Origin: Pseudomonas sp. 21
GTDB taxonomy: Bacteria; Pseudomonadota; Gammaproteobacteria; Pseudomonadales; Pseudomonadaceae
Reading direction: 5' to 3'
Assembly: GCF_000955805.1 (NCBI RefSeq)
Contig: NZ_JYOA01000002.1
Span: 1 to 42,246, forward strand
DNA: 42,246 bases
Under the pieces are notes generated by a model, which saw only the letters and a list, made by a program, of their open reading frames with translations, ran no database searches and was not told where the DNA came from. Every line of letters starts with the position of its first letter. Within the stretch, counting starts at the first letter, position 1. The translations under genes and the position numbers were made by a program. Of this stretch, positions 25,802 to 33,796 are shown piece by piece.

Positions 25802-27148
25802 TCAGTGATGCCCGCAGAGGGCGTCGCGGCCTTGTTCGCCGAGGATGTTGAAGAGGATATTCAGCACCACGGCCCAGATCGCGGTCATCGCGATGCCGCT
25901 GTGGGTGATCGGCTCCATCCACTGCGGCAGCGCGGCGAAGAAGTCCGGACGCACCACCGGCACCATCCCCATGCCAATGCTCACCGCCACCAGCAACTGG
26001 TTGCGGCGATCGACGATGTCCGCCTCATGGAGGATGCGGATGCCGCTGGCAGCGACCATGCCGAACATGGCGATGCCGGCGCCGCCCAGAACGGCTGGCG
26101 GAATCGAGGCGACCAGGAAGGCGGCCTTGGGCAGCAGCGACAGGGCGATCAGGAACAGCGCGGCGGCGGCGGTGACGTAGCGGCTGCGCACGCCGGTCAT
26201 CTGCACCAGGCCGATGTTCTGGGCGAACGAGGAATGGGTGAAGGTGTTCATGAAGCCGGCGATGAAGGATGCGCCGGCATCGCACAGCAGGCCGCGGCGC
26301 AGGCGGTTGGGGCAGATTTCGGTCTCGGTGATCTTGCCCAGGGCGAGGAACATGCCGGTGGACTCGACGAAGATGATCACCACCACCAGGCACATCGAAA
26401 GCACCGGAGCCAGGTGGAATTCCGGGGCACCGAAATGCAGCGGGGTGACCACGTCGAACCACGGGCGCTGCTCGATGCCGTCCAGGCTGACCATGCCCAT
26501 GCTGGCGCCGATGATGTAGCCCAGCAGCATGCCGATCAGCACCGAGACGTTGACCCAGAAGCCCTTCAGGAAGCGGTTGATCAGCAGGATGACTGCCAGC
26601 ACGAAGGAGGACAGGGCGAGGTATTCGATGGCGCCGAAGTTGGCTGCCGCCTTGCCGCCGCCGGCCCAGTTGATCGCCACCGGGAACAGGCACATGCCGA
26701 TGGAGGTGATCACGGTGCCGGTCACCAGCGGCGGGAAGAAGCGCACGATGCGGCTCATGAATGGCGCGATGAGCATGCCGAAGAAGCCCGCGGCGATGGT
26801 CGCGCCGAAGATGCCGGTCATGCCCACGCCGGGCATCCCGGCCATGGCGACCATGCTGCCGACGGCGGCGAAACTGGCGCCCATCATCACCGGCATGCGG
26901 ATGCCCACCGGGCCGATGCCGAGCGATTGCACCAGCGTGGCGATGCCGGCGACCAGCAGGTCGGCGTTGATCAGGAAGGCGATTTCCTCGCGGGAGAGAC
27001 CGGCGGCCTGGCCGACGATCAGCGGGACGGCGACGGCGCCGCCATACATCAGGAGAACGTGCTGGAAACCGACCAGCAGCAGCTGCAGCAAGGGCAAACG
27101 CTGGTCGACGGGCGAGCCGGTATGGGAGCGCTCAGTTACCACGGACAT
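25802..27148 (-). CDS. NCS2/NAT permease for urate or xanthine
   Basis: 448 residues, 12-14 membrane helices, inner membrane. The nucleobase-ascorbate transporter signature QNIGLVQMTG occurs in FAQNIGLVQMTGVRSR. The conserved QH of helix 1 (LVGFQHVLLMYGG) and the substrate-contacting Glu of IIFVESTGMFLALG are also present. Proton symport of urate/xanthine is typical for this clade and fits the neighbouring urate catabolic genes; uracil is less likely. It is transcribed separately from the puuE-puuD operon, from a TTGAAC/TATAAA promoter with the TTGTATACAA operator just upstream of the -35. Confidence 0.93.
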   Translation of the reverse strand: MSVVTERSHTGSPVDQRLPLLQLLLVGFQHVLLMYGGAVAVPLIVGQAAGLSREEIAFLINADLLVAGIATLVQSLGIGPVGIRMPVMMGASFAAVGSMVAMAGMPGVGMTGIFGATIAAGFFGMLIAPFMSRIVRFFPPLVTGTVITSIGMCLFPVAINWAGGGKAAANFGAIEYLALSSFVLAVILLINRFLKGFWVNVSVLIGMLLGYIIGASMGMVSLDGIEQRPWFDVVTPLHFGAPEFHLAPVLSMCLVVVIIFVESTGMFLALGKITETEICPNRLRRGLLCDAGASFIAGFMNTFTHSSFAQNIGLVQMTGVRSRYVTAAAALFLIALSLLPKAAFLVASIPPAVLGGAGIAMFGMVAASGIRILHEADIVDRRNQLLVAVSIGMGMVPVVRPDFFAALPQWMEPITHSGIAMTAIWAVVLNILFNILGEQGRDALCGHH

Positions 27149-27260
27149 GCAACACCTCGGTTTTTATTGTTGTCAGTCGCTGGTTGCCGGACGGGCACGA
27201 CAACCGGGAAGTACTGGCCGATCTCACCCCCGGGGCCGAGCGGGTGAAGCGGTGCGGGAC

Positions 27261-27289
27261 TTTATAAACGCGATGTGTATTACGTTCAA
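27261..27289 (-). promoter_or_regulatory. Promoter of the urate/xanthine permease
   Basis: Minus strand: TTGAAC (27289-27284), 17-nt spacer, TATAAA (27266-27261). The leader to ATG 27148 is about 105 nt. Confidence 0.65.
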
Positions 27290-27296
27290 TCGATTT

Positions 27297-27306
27297 TTGT
27301 ATACAA
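27297..27306. promoter_or_regulatory. Purine-regulon operator 1 (TTGTATACAA)
   Basis: A perfect palindrome directly upstream of the permease -35, centred near -47. The same sequence occurs at 31077 and 31271, with close variants at 35280 and 35440. Apart from this, the promoter, a REP and a terminator, the 27149-27590 gap shows nothing. Confidence 0.75.
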
Positions 27307-27427
27307 CTCTGCGGTCACGTTTTGTCTGCCTGGTGCTGCATGGCTCTGGGCCGCGCGTTTCCTGGGTTCGGCAATTCTGTAGCCATTGGTCGAGTGGACT
27401 ACATTTTTGTTTCAGGGGCTGCTTTTC

Positions 27428-27515
27428 GTAGGAGCGAGCTTGCTCGCGAATGGACGCGCTCCCTGTCGCGACGGTGCGTCGGGATGTTCTGTTCGCGAGC
27501 AAGCTCGCTCCTACA
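27428..27515. repeat. REP pair
   Basis: GTAGGAGCGAGCTTGCTCGC and the inverted GCGAGCAAGCTCGCTCCTAC flank about 48 nt, between the permease promoter and the puuD terminator. Confidence 0.9.
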
Positions 27516-27542
27516 GGGGGCATGCCGGGCGTTTCGTGGGCA

Positions 27543-27572
27543 TAAAAAAACCGCACCCGAAGGTGCGGTTCT
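27543..27572 (-). terminator. Terminator of the puuE-uraD-allA-puuD operon
   Basis: Minus strand: AACCGCACC-TTCG-GGTGCGGTTTTTTTA, about 20 nt after the puuD stop. Confidence 0.9.
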
Positions 27573-27590
27573 TCTGGCCGTGCCGCAGGC

Positions 27591-28928
27591 TCAATTAACC
27601 TGGGCACCCTTGGAGATCCAGTCTCCGACGAGCTTGCGCTCTTCCGGGGTCATCTGGGTGATGTTGCCCAGCGGCATCACCTGCGAAGCCACGGCCTGCG
27701 CCTGGATGCGCGGGGCGAGCTGCTGGATCTGCTGCGGGGTGTCGAACATCACGCCGGCCGGCGCGGTGCTGAACAGGTTGCTGGTCGGCTTGGCCGAGTG
27801 GCAGACGGCGCAGCGCTCCTGGATGACGTGGTGGACCTTGTCGAAGCCTTCGGTCGAGCCCGCGGCGGCGGATGCCTGGGCCGGAGCAGCCTGAGCCTGC
27901 TGGGCAGCGGCAGCCTTGGCGGCTTCCTCGTCCTTGGCGCGTTCGGCCGGGGTCTTGCCGCCAACGGCGGTTTCCGGCAGCGGCTGGTACTCCACCTTCG
28001 CCGGTTGGGCGCTGGCAGTGTTATCGCTGCTGGGGAAGTTCGGGCCGGTGACGAACGCCAGGGCGATCATGCCGACGGCGCCGGCGGGCAGGGCCCAGGC
28101 CATGCCGTTGCCGTTGTGGCGGGTGTTGAAGTAGTGACGCACGATCACCGCCAGCGCCGCGATGCAGGTCAGGATCAGCCAGTTGTAGTGGCTGCCGTAG
28201 GTGCTCGGGAAGTGGTTGCTGATCATGATGAACAGCACCGGCAGGGTGAAGTAGTTGTTGTGGCGCGAACGCAGCAGGCCTTTGGCCGGCAGTACCGGGT
28301 CGGGCTCGCGGCCTTCCTCGATGGCCTTAACCAGTGCGCGCTGGGCCGGCATGATCACGCGGAACACGTTGCCCACCATGATGGTGCCGATGATGGCGCC
28401 CACGTGCAGGTAGGCACCGCGACCACTGAACACCTGGCTCAGCAGGTAGGCGGCGAGCACCAGCAGGCCGAACAGGATGGCGCCGAGCAGGGCGGGTTTC
28501 TTGCCCAGCGGGGAGTCGCACAGGGTGCTGTAGATGAACCAGCCGGCGATCAGCGAGCCGATGCCGATGGCGATGGCGGCGGCCGGGGCGAGGTCGCTGC
28601 CCGGTGCGATCAGGTACAGGGTCGGGTTCAGGTAGAACACGATGGTCAGCAGGCAGACGCCGGACATCCAGGTGGAGTAGGCCTCCCATTTGAACCAGTG
28701 CAGGTTGTCCGGCATTTTCGGCGGGGCGAGCTTGTACTTCTCCAGGTGGTAGATACCGCCACCATGGATCGCCCAGAGATCACCGGAGAGCCCTTCGCGC
28801 GGGTTGGCGCGGTTGAGGTTGTTCTCCAGCCAGACGAAGTAGAACGAAGCGCCGATCCAGGCAATGCCCACAATCATGTGGACCCAGCGGACCAGCAGGT
28901 TCAGCCATTCGATGAGATGTGCTTCCAC
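27591..28928 (-). CDS. puuD: Membrane-bound cytochrome c urate oxidase PuuD
   Basis: 445 residues. The N-terminal part (about 1-315) has eight or more membrane helices with conserved His/Trp-rich segments (WVHMIVGIAWIGASFYFVWLE, LWAIHGGGIYHLEKYKL) of the urate hydroxylase domain. An Ala/Gln/Glu-rich linker (about 335-362) leads to a cytochrome c domain with haem site CAVCH (373-377) and a Met ligand in VASQVMPLGNITQMT. It oxidises urate to 5-hydroxyisourate and passes electrons to the respiratory chain rather than to O2, so no H2O2 is made. It is last in the operon, 53 nt after allA. The product feeds UraH, encoded divergently. Confidence 0.94.
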   Translation of the reverse strand: MEAHLIEWLNLLVRWVHMIVGIAWIGASFYFVWLENNLNRANPREGLSGDLWAIHGGGIYHLEKYKLAPPKMPDNLHWFKWEAYSTWMSGVCLLTIVFYLNPTLYLIAPGSDLAPAAAIAIGIGSLIAGWFIYSTLCDSPLGKKPALLGAILFGLLVLAAYLLSQVFSGRGAYLHVGAIIGTIMVGNVFRVIMPAQRALVKAIEEGREPDPVLPAKGLLRSRHNNYFTLPVLFIMISNHFPSTYGSHYNWLILTCIAALAVIVRHYFNTRHNGNGMAWALPAGAVGMIALAFVTGPNFPSSDNTASAQPAKVEYQPLPETAVGGKTPAERAKDEEAAKAAAAQQAQAAPAQASAAAGSTEGFDKVHHVIQERCAVCHSAKPTSNLFSTAPAGVMFDTPQQIQQLAPRIQAQAVASQVMPLGNITQMTPEERKLVGDWISKGAQVN

Positions 28929-28981
28929 AGTTTTTTACCTCTTGCCCGGGTGCCGCCGTCGCGGCAGGCGGGCCTCTCTTA

Positions 28982-29488
28982 TTAGTTCGCTTGGGGGTCG
29001 AGGAGGAGCTGTTCGTCCTCGGTGAAGAAATGCTCGTCGCAGTTGTTGCCAGAACCGCTGCGATCGACCACCAGGAAGTCATCCCGCTTTTCGATCGTCA
29101 GCACCGGGTGGTGCCAGACGCCGCGGTGGTAATTGACGCCCTGCTTGCCGTTGGACAGGAAAGCGCGGACGAGGCCCGATACAGGTACATCGCCAAGGGG
29201 CGCGACCACGATCAGAAAGGGGTTGCCGAGCAGCGGAATGAACGCCTGACTGCCCTGCGGATGACGTTCCAGCATGCGGATGCGCAAGGGCATCTCCAGT
29301 GATTCGGCGCTGAAGATGCTGATGATGGCCTTGTCATCGGGCTGCGCCGTTTCGACGGTGGCGAGCTTGTGATAACGGCGGGTGGAACCGTTGTTGATCA
29401 TGAAGAAGTCACTGCCTTCGGTTTCGATGACATCACCGAATGGGGCGAAGGCTTCCTTGGTCAACGGCTCGATCTTCAGGGTACGCAT
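28982..29488 (-). CDS. allA: Ureidoglycolate lyase
   Basis: 168 residues of the AllA cupin fold. Family motifs are EPLTKEAFAPFGDVIE (7-22), INNGSTRRYHKLA, MLERHPQGSQAFIPL, LSNGKQGVNYHRGVWHHPV and NNCDEHFF. It splits ureidoglycolate into glyoxylate and urea, the end of the allantoin route. ATG 29488 follows uraD by 69 nt, and puuD starts 53 nt after its stop. Allantoicase, which makes its substrate, is not in the window. A CCCCTTCC/GGAAGGGG hairpin lies in the gap where alc sits in the gene order I recall for PAO1. Confidence 0.94.
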   Translation of the reverse strand: MRTLKIEPLTKEAFAPFGDVIETEGSDFFMINNGSTRRYHKLATVETAQPDDKAIISIFSAESLEMPLRIRMLERHPQGSQAFIPLLGNPFLIVVAPLGDVPVSGLVRAFLSNGKQGVNYHRGVWHHPVLTIEKRDDFLVVDRSGSGNNCDEHFFTEDEQLLLDPQAN

Positions 29489-29520
29489 GGCTGGTCTTCT
29501 TATTTCGTTGTTCGCATGGA

Positions 29521-29540
29521 CCCCTTCCAGTGGGAAGGGG
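29521..29540 (-). other. Hairpin between uraD and allA
   Basis: CCCCTTCC-AGTG-GGAAGGGG forms an 8-bp stem in the 69-nt uraD-allA spacer, without a T-run. It may be an mRNA processing or stability element, or mark a former gene junction. Confidence 0.5.
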
Positions 29541-29557
29541 AGTGAAGGTCCGCTCGC

Positions 29558-30073
29558 TCAGAGCTGCTGCAGGCGGAACATCGCGATCTTGTTGATCTCC
29601 GCCAGGGCGGTCTGGAACTCCTGCTCCGGCGTGTTGTGGATGCGCTCTTCGAACGCAGCCAGGATCTGGTGACGGTTGCTGCCCTTCACTGCCTTGATGA
29701 AGGGGAAGCCGAACCTGGCCTTGTACGCGTCGTTGAGTTCGGTGAAGCGGGCGAACTCCTCGGCGGTGCAATCCTGGATGCCGGCGCCGGCCTGTTCGGC
29801 GGTGCTGGAGGCGGTCAGCTCGCCGCGGACAGCGGCCTTGCCAGCGAGGTCCGGGTGCGCGTTGATCAGCGCCAGCTGCGCGTCGTGGCTGGCGGACAGG
29901 AGGATGTCGGCCATGCGCTGCTGCAGCAGTTCGATGTCGTTCAGGCTGTCGTCGACGCCCAGGTCATAGGCCTTCTCGGCGACCCACGGGGAGTGCTCGT
30001 AGATATCGGCGAAGGCGCTGACGAAGGCCGCGCGGTCGAGGCTGGCCGGGGTGAGGGTCTGGAAGCGGCTCAT
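29558..30073 (-). CDS. uraD: OHCU decarboxylase
   Basis: 171 residues, all-helical. It converts 2-oxo-4-hydroxy-4-carboxy-5-ureidoimidazoline to S-allantoin, fixing the stereochemistry. The catalytic His73 is in LALINAHPDLAGKAA; the family segments GIQDCTAEEFARFTELNDAYKARF and GFPFIKAVKG follow. ATG 30073 overlaps the puuE stop (ATGA), so allantoin formation and its hydrolysis are translationally coupled. A longer upstream frame is rejected because it reads antisense-like through puuE. Confidence 0.95.
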   Translation of the reverse strand: MSRFQTLTPASLDRAAFVSAFADIYEHSPWVAEKAYDLGVDDSLNDIELLQQRMADILLSASHDAQLALINAHPDLAGKAAVRGELTASSTAEQAGAGIQDCTAEEFARFTELNDAYKARFGFPFIKAVKGSNRHQILAAFEERIHNTPEQEFQTALAEINKIAMFRLQQL

Positions 30074-31005
30074 GCCAGGGTCTCCTGCGCTTTGAACGGG
30101 TGGTTCTCGTGCCAGTGCTTGGCGATGTCTACACGGCGTGCGATCCACACCTTCTCGTGACCCTTGACGTACTGGATGAAGCGCTCCAGCGAGGCCATGC
30201 GAGCCGGACGGCCCAGCAGGCGGCAGTGCATGCCGATGGAGAGCATCTTCGGCGCGCCCTCGGCACCTTCGGCGTAGAGCACGTCGAAGGCGTCCTTGAG
30301 GTATTCGAAGAAGTCGTCGCCCTTGTTGAAGCCCTGCACCTGGGTGAAGCGCATGTCGTTGGTGTCCAGGGTGTAGGGGATCACCAGGTGCGGCTTCTCG
30401 GCGGTGCTCGCCGGGTCCCAGTAGGGCAGGTCGTCGTCGTAGGTGTCGGAGTCGTAGAGGAAGTTGCCATCCTCGCGGACGATGCGGCGGGTGTTCGGGC
30501 CCAGGCGGCCGGTGTACCAGCCCTGCGGGCGCTGGCCGGTCAGCTCGGTGAGGATGCGCACGGCCTCGAACATGTGCTCGCGCTCCTGTTCCGGGTCCAT
30601 GTACTGGTAGTCGATCCAGCGGTAGCCGTGGCTGCAGATCTCGTGGCCGTCGGCGACCATCTGGCGGATTGCCTCGGGGTGGCGCTGGGCGGCCATGGCC
30701 ACGGCGAACACGGTCAGCGGCAGGTCGTGCTTCCTGAAGAGTTTCAGCAGGCGCCACACGCCGGCGCGGCTGCCGTACTCGTACAGCGATTCCATGCACA
30801 TGTTGCGCTCGCCCTTGAGCGGCTGGGCGGCGACCATTTCGGAGAGGAAGGCTTCGGATTCGGCATCACCGTGCAGGATGTTGCGCTCGCCGCCTTCCTC
30901 ATAGTTGAGGACGAAGGACAGGGCGATGCGCGCATCGTTCGGCCAGTGCGGATGGGGGATGTTGTTGCCGTAACCGATCAGGTCGCGTGGGTAGTCAGCG
31001 CTCAC
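30070..31005 (-). CDS. puuE: Allantoinase PuuE (polysaccharide-deacetylase family)
   Basis: 311 residues from GTG 31005, with AAGGAA 7-8 nt upstream; an upstream ATG frame adds low-quality sequence. It hydrolyses allantoin to allantoate. It belongs to the NodB/polysaccharide deacetylase fold rather than the amidohydrolase allantoinases. Signature parts are PRDLIGYGNNIPHPHWP (5-21), SLYEYGSRAGVWRLLKLF, GHEICSHGYRWIDYQ and GWYTGRLGPNTRR. First gene of the operon puuE-uraD-allA-puuD. A TTTACA/TATACA promoter overlapped by operator TTGTATACAA lies about 75 nt upstream. Confidence 0.94.
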   Translation of the reverse strand: MSADYPRDLIGYGNNIPHPHWPNDARIALSFVLNYEEGGERNILHGDAESEAFLSEMVAAQPLKGERNMCMESLYEYGSRAGVWRLLKLFRKHDLPLTVFAVAMAAQRHPEAIRQMVADGHEICSHGYRWIDYQYMDPEQEREHMFEAVRILTELTGQRPQGWYTGRLGPNTRRIVREDGNFLYDSDTYDDDLPYWDPASTAEKPHLVIPYTLDTNDMRFTQVQGFNKGDDFFEYLKDAFDVLYAEGAEGAPKMLSIGMHCRLLGRPARMASLERFIQYVKGHEKVWIARRVDIAKHWHENHPFKAQETLA

Positions 31006-31076
31006 TGCAGTGTTCCTTCTTGTGGTTGGCGGTCGGCGCCGAGTCGGTGGACCGTGCGCTGCCGTTGATGGGTGCA

Positions 31077-31086
31077 TTGTATACAA
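31077..31086. promoter_or_regulatory. Purine-regulon operator 2, over the puuE -10
   Basis: TTGTATACAA contains the -10 TATACA (minus strand). TTTACA lies exactly 17 nt upstream (31106-31101) as -35. Binding here should block transcription of the operon. Confidence 0.75.
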
Positions 31087-31270
31087 AATGTGGAGTGGTC
31101 TGTAAATACAATCTGCGCAACGGTCGTTTCATTCCATTCGTCAACGTTCGACAGGGCCTGGATGCACGGTGTGCCCTGTTCTGGCGCGGGCTTGGCTGGC
31201 TTTGCAACGGGTTCTGCAGCTGCTGGCTGGAGGGTGCCGGCAGGGCTTTTGAGCGGGTTGAATCAATTTT

Positions 31271-31280
31271 TTGTATACAA
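31271..31280. promoter_or_regulatory. Purine-regulon operator 3, upstream of uraH
   Basis: TTGTATACAA, identical to operators 1 and 2, lies 136 nt before the uraH ATG. A -10-like TATACA is inside it and TATATT stands at 31298, but the exact promoter is unclear. The rest of the 31006-31415 gap shows no gene. Confidence 0.7.
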
Positions 31281-31415
31281 TCAGTTGTGCGGCTGGGTAT
31301 ATTCGCTTCACCCAAACGCACCCGCGGGCTGTCTCGATGGCGACCCGCTCATTCGCATCAACAAGACAGAGGAGGAAGGTGTCGGCCGGCTCCGCCGCAG
31401 GACACCGATAAGCCC

Positions 31416-31769
31416 ATGGGACGCCTGACCACTCACGTACTGGATTCCGCCCACGGCTGCCCTGGCCACGGCATCAAGATCGAGCTGTATCGCGTCGAAG
31501 GTCAGCAACTGGAGCTGATCACCACCCGTGTGACAAATGATGACGGTCGCTGCGACGAGCCTCTGCTGCAAGGCGAGGATTTCCGCGCCGGCGTCTATCA
31601 GTTGCTGTTCAACGCTGGCGACTACTACCGCGCCCGCGGCGTCGAGCTGCCCCAGCCGGCGTTCCTCGACCAGGTGGTGCTGCGCTTCGGCATCGCCTCG
31701 GAAAGCGACCATTACCACGTGCCGCTGCTGATCTCCCCCTACAGCTATTCCACCTATCGCGGCAGCTAG
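31416..31769 (+). CDS. uraH: 5-hydroxyisourate hydrolase (transthyretin-like)
   Basis: 117 residues, the usual size. It opens 5-hydroxyisourate, the PuuD product, to OHCU for UraD. Active-site residues are His7 (LTTHVLD), Arg45 (NDDGRCDEP), His99/His101 (DHYHVPLLISPYSY) and the C-terminal signature YRGS. The frame is open further upstream, but similarity starts at this ATG; AGGA 13 nt upstream is a weak ribosome site. No signal peptide. It is divergent from puuE across a shared regulatory region and followed by a strong terminator. Confidence 0.95.
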   Translation: MGRLTTHVLDSAHGCPGHGIKIELYRVEGQQLELITTRVTNDDGRCDEPLLQGEDFRAGVYQLLFNAGDYYRARGVELPQPAFLDQVVLRFGIASESDHYHVPLLISPYSYSTYRGS

Positions 31770-31815
31770 TCCCCGCCCGTAGGTTTTCCCCCGGACTCTT
31801 CGTGGAGTCTTCCTC

Positions 31816-31843
31816 GGCCCGCCCACACTGCGGGCTTTTTTTT
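31816..31843 (+). terminator. Terminator after uraH
   Basis: GGCCCGC-CCACACT-GCGGGC followed by eight T residues, about 50 nt after the uraH stop. It separates uraH from the following regulator. Confidence 0.9.
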
Positions 31844-31918
31844 GCCTGCGATTTCTCCGACGTGTGGTCCCTGCTTGGGCTAGAACTATCAGGAAATTAC
31901 CCTTTTCCGAGAGAGTGC

Positions 31919-33718
31919 ATGAGCAGAATCCTGATCGTCGAAGAGCAACCGGTAACGCGTCATGCCTTGCGCTTGATGATGGAGGCTGATCGCCATGAAG
32001 TGGTCGGTGAAGCCGACAACGGACCCGATGCCCTGCACCAGGTGCGCCAGTGCAAGCCCGACCTGATGATCCTCGAGCTCTCCATCCCGCGTCTGGGTGG
32101 GCTGGAGGTGTTGCAGCGACTGGCCGCCCAGGATTCGCCGGTCAAGGTACTGGTGCTGACCGCGCAGGATTCCGAATACTTCGCCGGCCGCTGCTTGACC
32201 GCGGGTGCCGCCGGCTTCGTCAGCAAGCAGGAGGACGCCCAGGCGGTGCGCGAAGCCGTGCGCGCCATCGCCCAGGGGCATAGCTATTTCCCCAGCCATG
32301 CGCTGGGTAGCGTCAGCGCGGCCGAAGAGGCGGGCCATGGTGAGCTGCTCAAGGGCCTTTCGGTGCGCGAACTGAGTGTCCTGCAAATGCTCGCGCGGGG
32401 CTTGAGCAATATCGCCATCGCCGACCAGTTGTCCATCAGTGACAAGACGGTGAGCACCTACAAGGTGCGGTTGATGCAGAAGCTGCACGCCAAGTCGCTG
32501 GTGGAGCTGATCGATATCGGTCGCCGGCATGGGCTGGTGGAAGGAGGTCCGGCAACGGACGTGGAGTCTGCCGGACAGGCGGTCGATGCCGAGGATCGTG
32601 CTGAACTCGATCTGTTGCGCAACATGCTCGATGCCCTGCCGCATCCTCTCAGTCTGCGGGGGCTCGACGGCAAGATCCGCTACTGCAACAAGGCGGCCTA
32701 TCTCATTCCTGGCAAGACGCGCGACGAGATGATCGGCAGCACGCTGGCCGACCTGGGGCTTTTCGCCAGCAGCCGCGAGGGCGAGATGCTGGCCTCCACC
32801 CTGAGCGCCACCATCGCCCGTGGCGAGCCGGCGGATGTAGATGTCGAATTCCAGTCCATCAACAATATCCGTCACGTCGTGTATTTCTGGTCGCGCCCCT
32901 ATTATCGCGGCGAGGGTGAACTGGCCGGAGCGATCACCGGCGCCGTGGATATCACCCAGCGCGACGACCTGATCCGCGTATTGCGTAATACCAGCGCCCG
33001 CGCCGAATCCATCAGTCGCGGCAAGAGCGAGTTTCTCGCCAGCATGGGCAGCGAGTTGCAGGGACCATTGCAGAGCCTGGTGGCGATGATCGACCTGTCG
33101 CTCAACCAGAGTGATCCCGAGCGTCGGCGAGAGCCGCTGGGCGTGGCGCGCTCGCTGGCCAATAACCTGCTGCATGTGCTCGGTGACCTGCAGATGCTCA
33201 GTCGCGCCGAGTCGGGGCGCCTGGAGCTGATGCCCGAAATGGTGGACCTGCGCCAACTTCTCGACCGCAAGCTGGAGAAGCTGCGTGAACCTGCGAAGGC
33301 AAAAGGCGTGGAGGTGGTCGCGGACTTCGAACTGGCCATACAGACCGCCGTCTGGTGCGATCCGCAACCGCTGCGCCTGGTGCTCGACAATCTGCTGGGC
33401 AACGCCCTGAAGTTCACCGACAGCGGTCGCATTCTGCTGCGCTTGCAGGCGCGCGGGCATGGTCAGGGAATGGTCGGGGTGCAGATCGATGTGGCCGATA
33501 CCGGCGCGGGCATTCCCCTGGAGGAGCAGGCCGGGCTCTTCGATCCCTTCAGTCAGCCGCTGCAGAGCCAGAACGTCCGGCGCGGTGGCAGCGGCCTGGG
33601 ATTGGCGCTCGCGCGTGGCCTGGTGGAGGCAATGGGCGGTGAACTGCTGATGAGCAGCCGGCCAGGTGTGGGCAGTGAATTCAGCGTCCACCTGGAACTG
33701 CCCGCAGCCTCGGATTGA
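31919..33718 (+). CDS. Receiver-LuxR HTH-PAS-kinase fusion lacking both phospho-acceptors
   Basis: 599 residues from ATG 31919 (GAGAG just upstream). Residues 1-120 are a BvgA/EvgA/NarL-type receiver. The phospho-Asp position is Glu53 (LMILELSIP); Thr of VLVLTAQDS and Lys of GFVSKQED remain. Residues about 147-212 are a LuxR-type helix-turn-helix (LSVRELSVLQMLARGLSNIAI, SDKTVSTYKVRLMQKL). Residues about 232-345 are PAS. The dimerisation segment reads FLASMGSELQGPLQS, with Ser378 where kinases have the H-box His. Residues 478-597 are an apparently complete HATPase domain (DNLLGNALKFT, DTGAGIP, LFDPFSQ, GGSGLGLALARGL). No membrane segment. It is likely a DNA-binding regulator gated by PAS or nucleotide. 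Target genes are unknown; the purine cluster is the obvious candidate. Confidence 0.9.
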   Translation: MSRILIVEEQPVTRHALRLMMEADRHEVVGEADNGPDALHQVRQCKPDLMILELSIPRLGGLEVLQRLAAQDSPVKVLVLTAQDSEYFAGRCLTAGAAGFVSKQEDAQAVREAVRAIAQGHSYFPSHALGSVSAAEEAGHGELLKGLSVRELSVLQMLARGLSNIAIADQLSISDKTVSTYKVRLMQKLHAKSLVELIDIGRRHGLVEGGPATDVESAGQAVDAEDRAELDLLRNMLDALPHPLSLRGLDGKIRYCNKAAYLIPGKTRDEMIGSTLADLGLFASSREGEMLASTLSATIARGEPADVDVEFQSINNIRHVVYFWSRPYYRGEGELAGAITGAVDITQRDDLIRVLRNTSARAESISRGKSEFLASMGSELQGPLQSLVAMIDLSLNQSDPERRREPLGVARSLANNLLHVLGDLQMLSRAESGRLELMPEMVDLRQLLDRKLEKLREPAKAKGVEVVADFELAIQTAVWCDPQPLRLVLDNLLGNALKFTDSGRILLRLQARGHGQGMVGVQIDVADTGAGIPLEEQAGLFDPFSQPLQSQNVRRGGSGLGLALARGLVEAMGGELLMSSRPGVGSEFSVHLELPAASD

Positions 33719-33748
33719 GCCCGGCGAAGCATCAGCCCCTGAAACCCA

Positions 33749-33775
33749 AAGACCCCGGCCAAGGCCGGGGTCTTT
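33749..33775. terminator. Terminator between the fusion regulator and azgA
   Basis: AAAGACCCCGGCC-AA-GGCCGGGGTCTTT works on both strands and lies between convergent genes. Confidence 0.9.
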
Positions 33776-33796
33776 CGTTTCATCGCGTGCTGCGAC

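Noticed and set aside
25754-27247. Long plus-strand open frame opposite the urate/xanthine permease
   Set aside because: It is His/Asp-rich antisense sequence, and the minus-strand permease has the NAT signature.
31802-31918. Upstream GTG at 31802 as start of the fusion regulator
   Set aside because: It would add 39 residues encoded partly by the uraH terminator hairpin and T-run; ATG 31919 begins exactly at the receiver domain.
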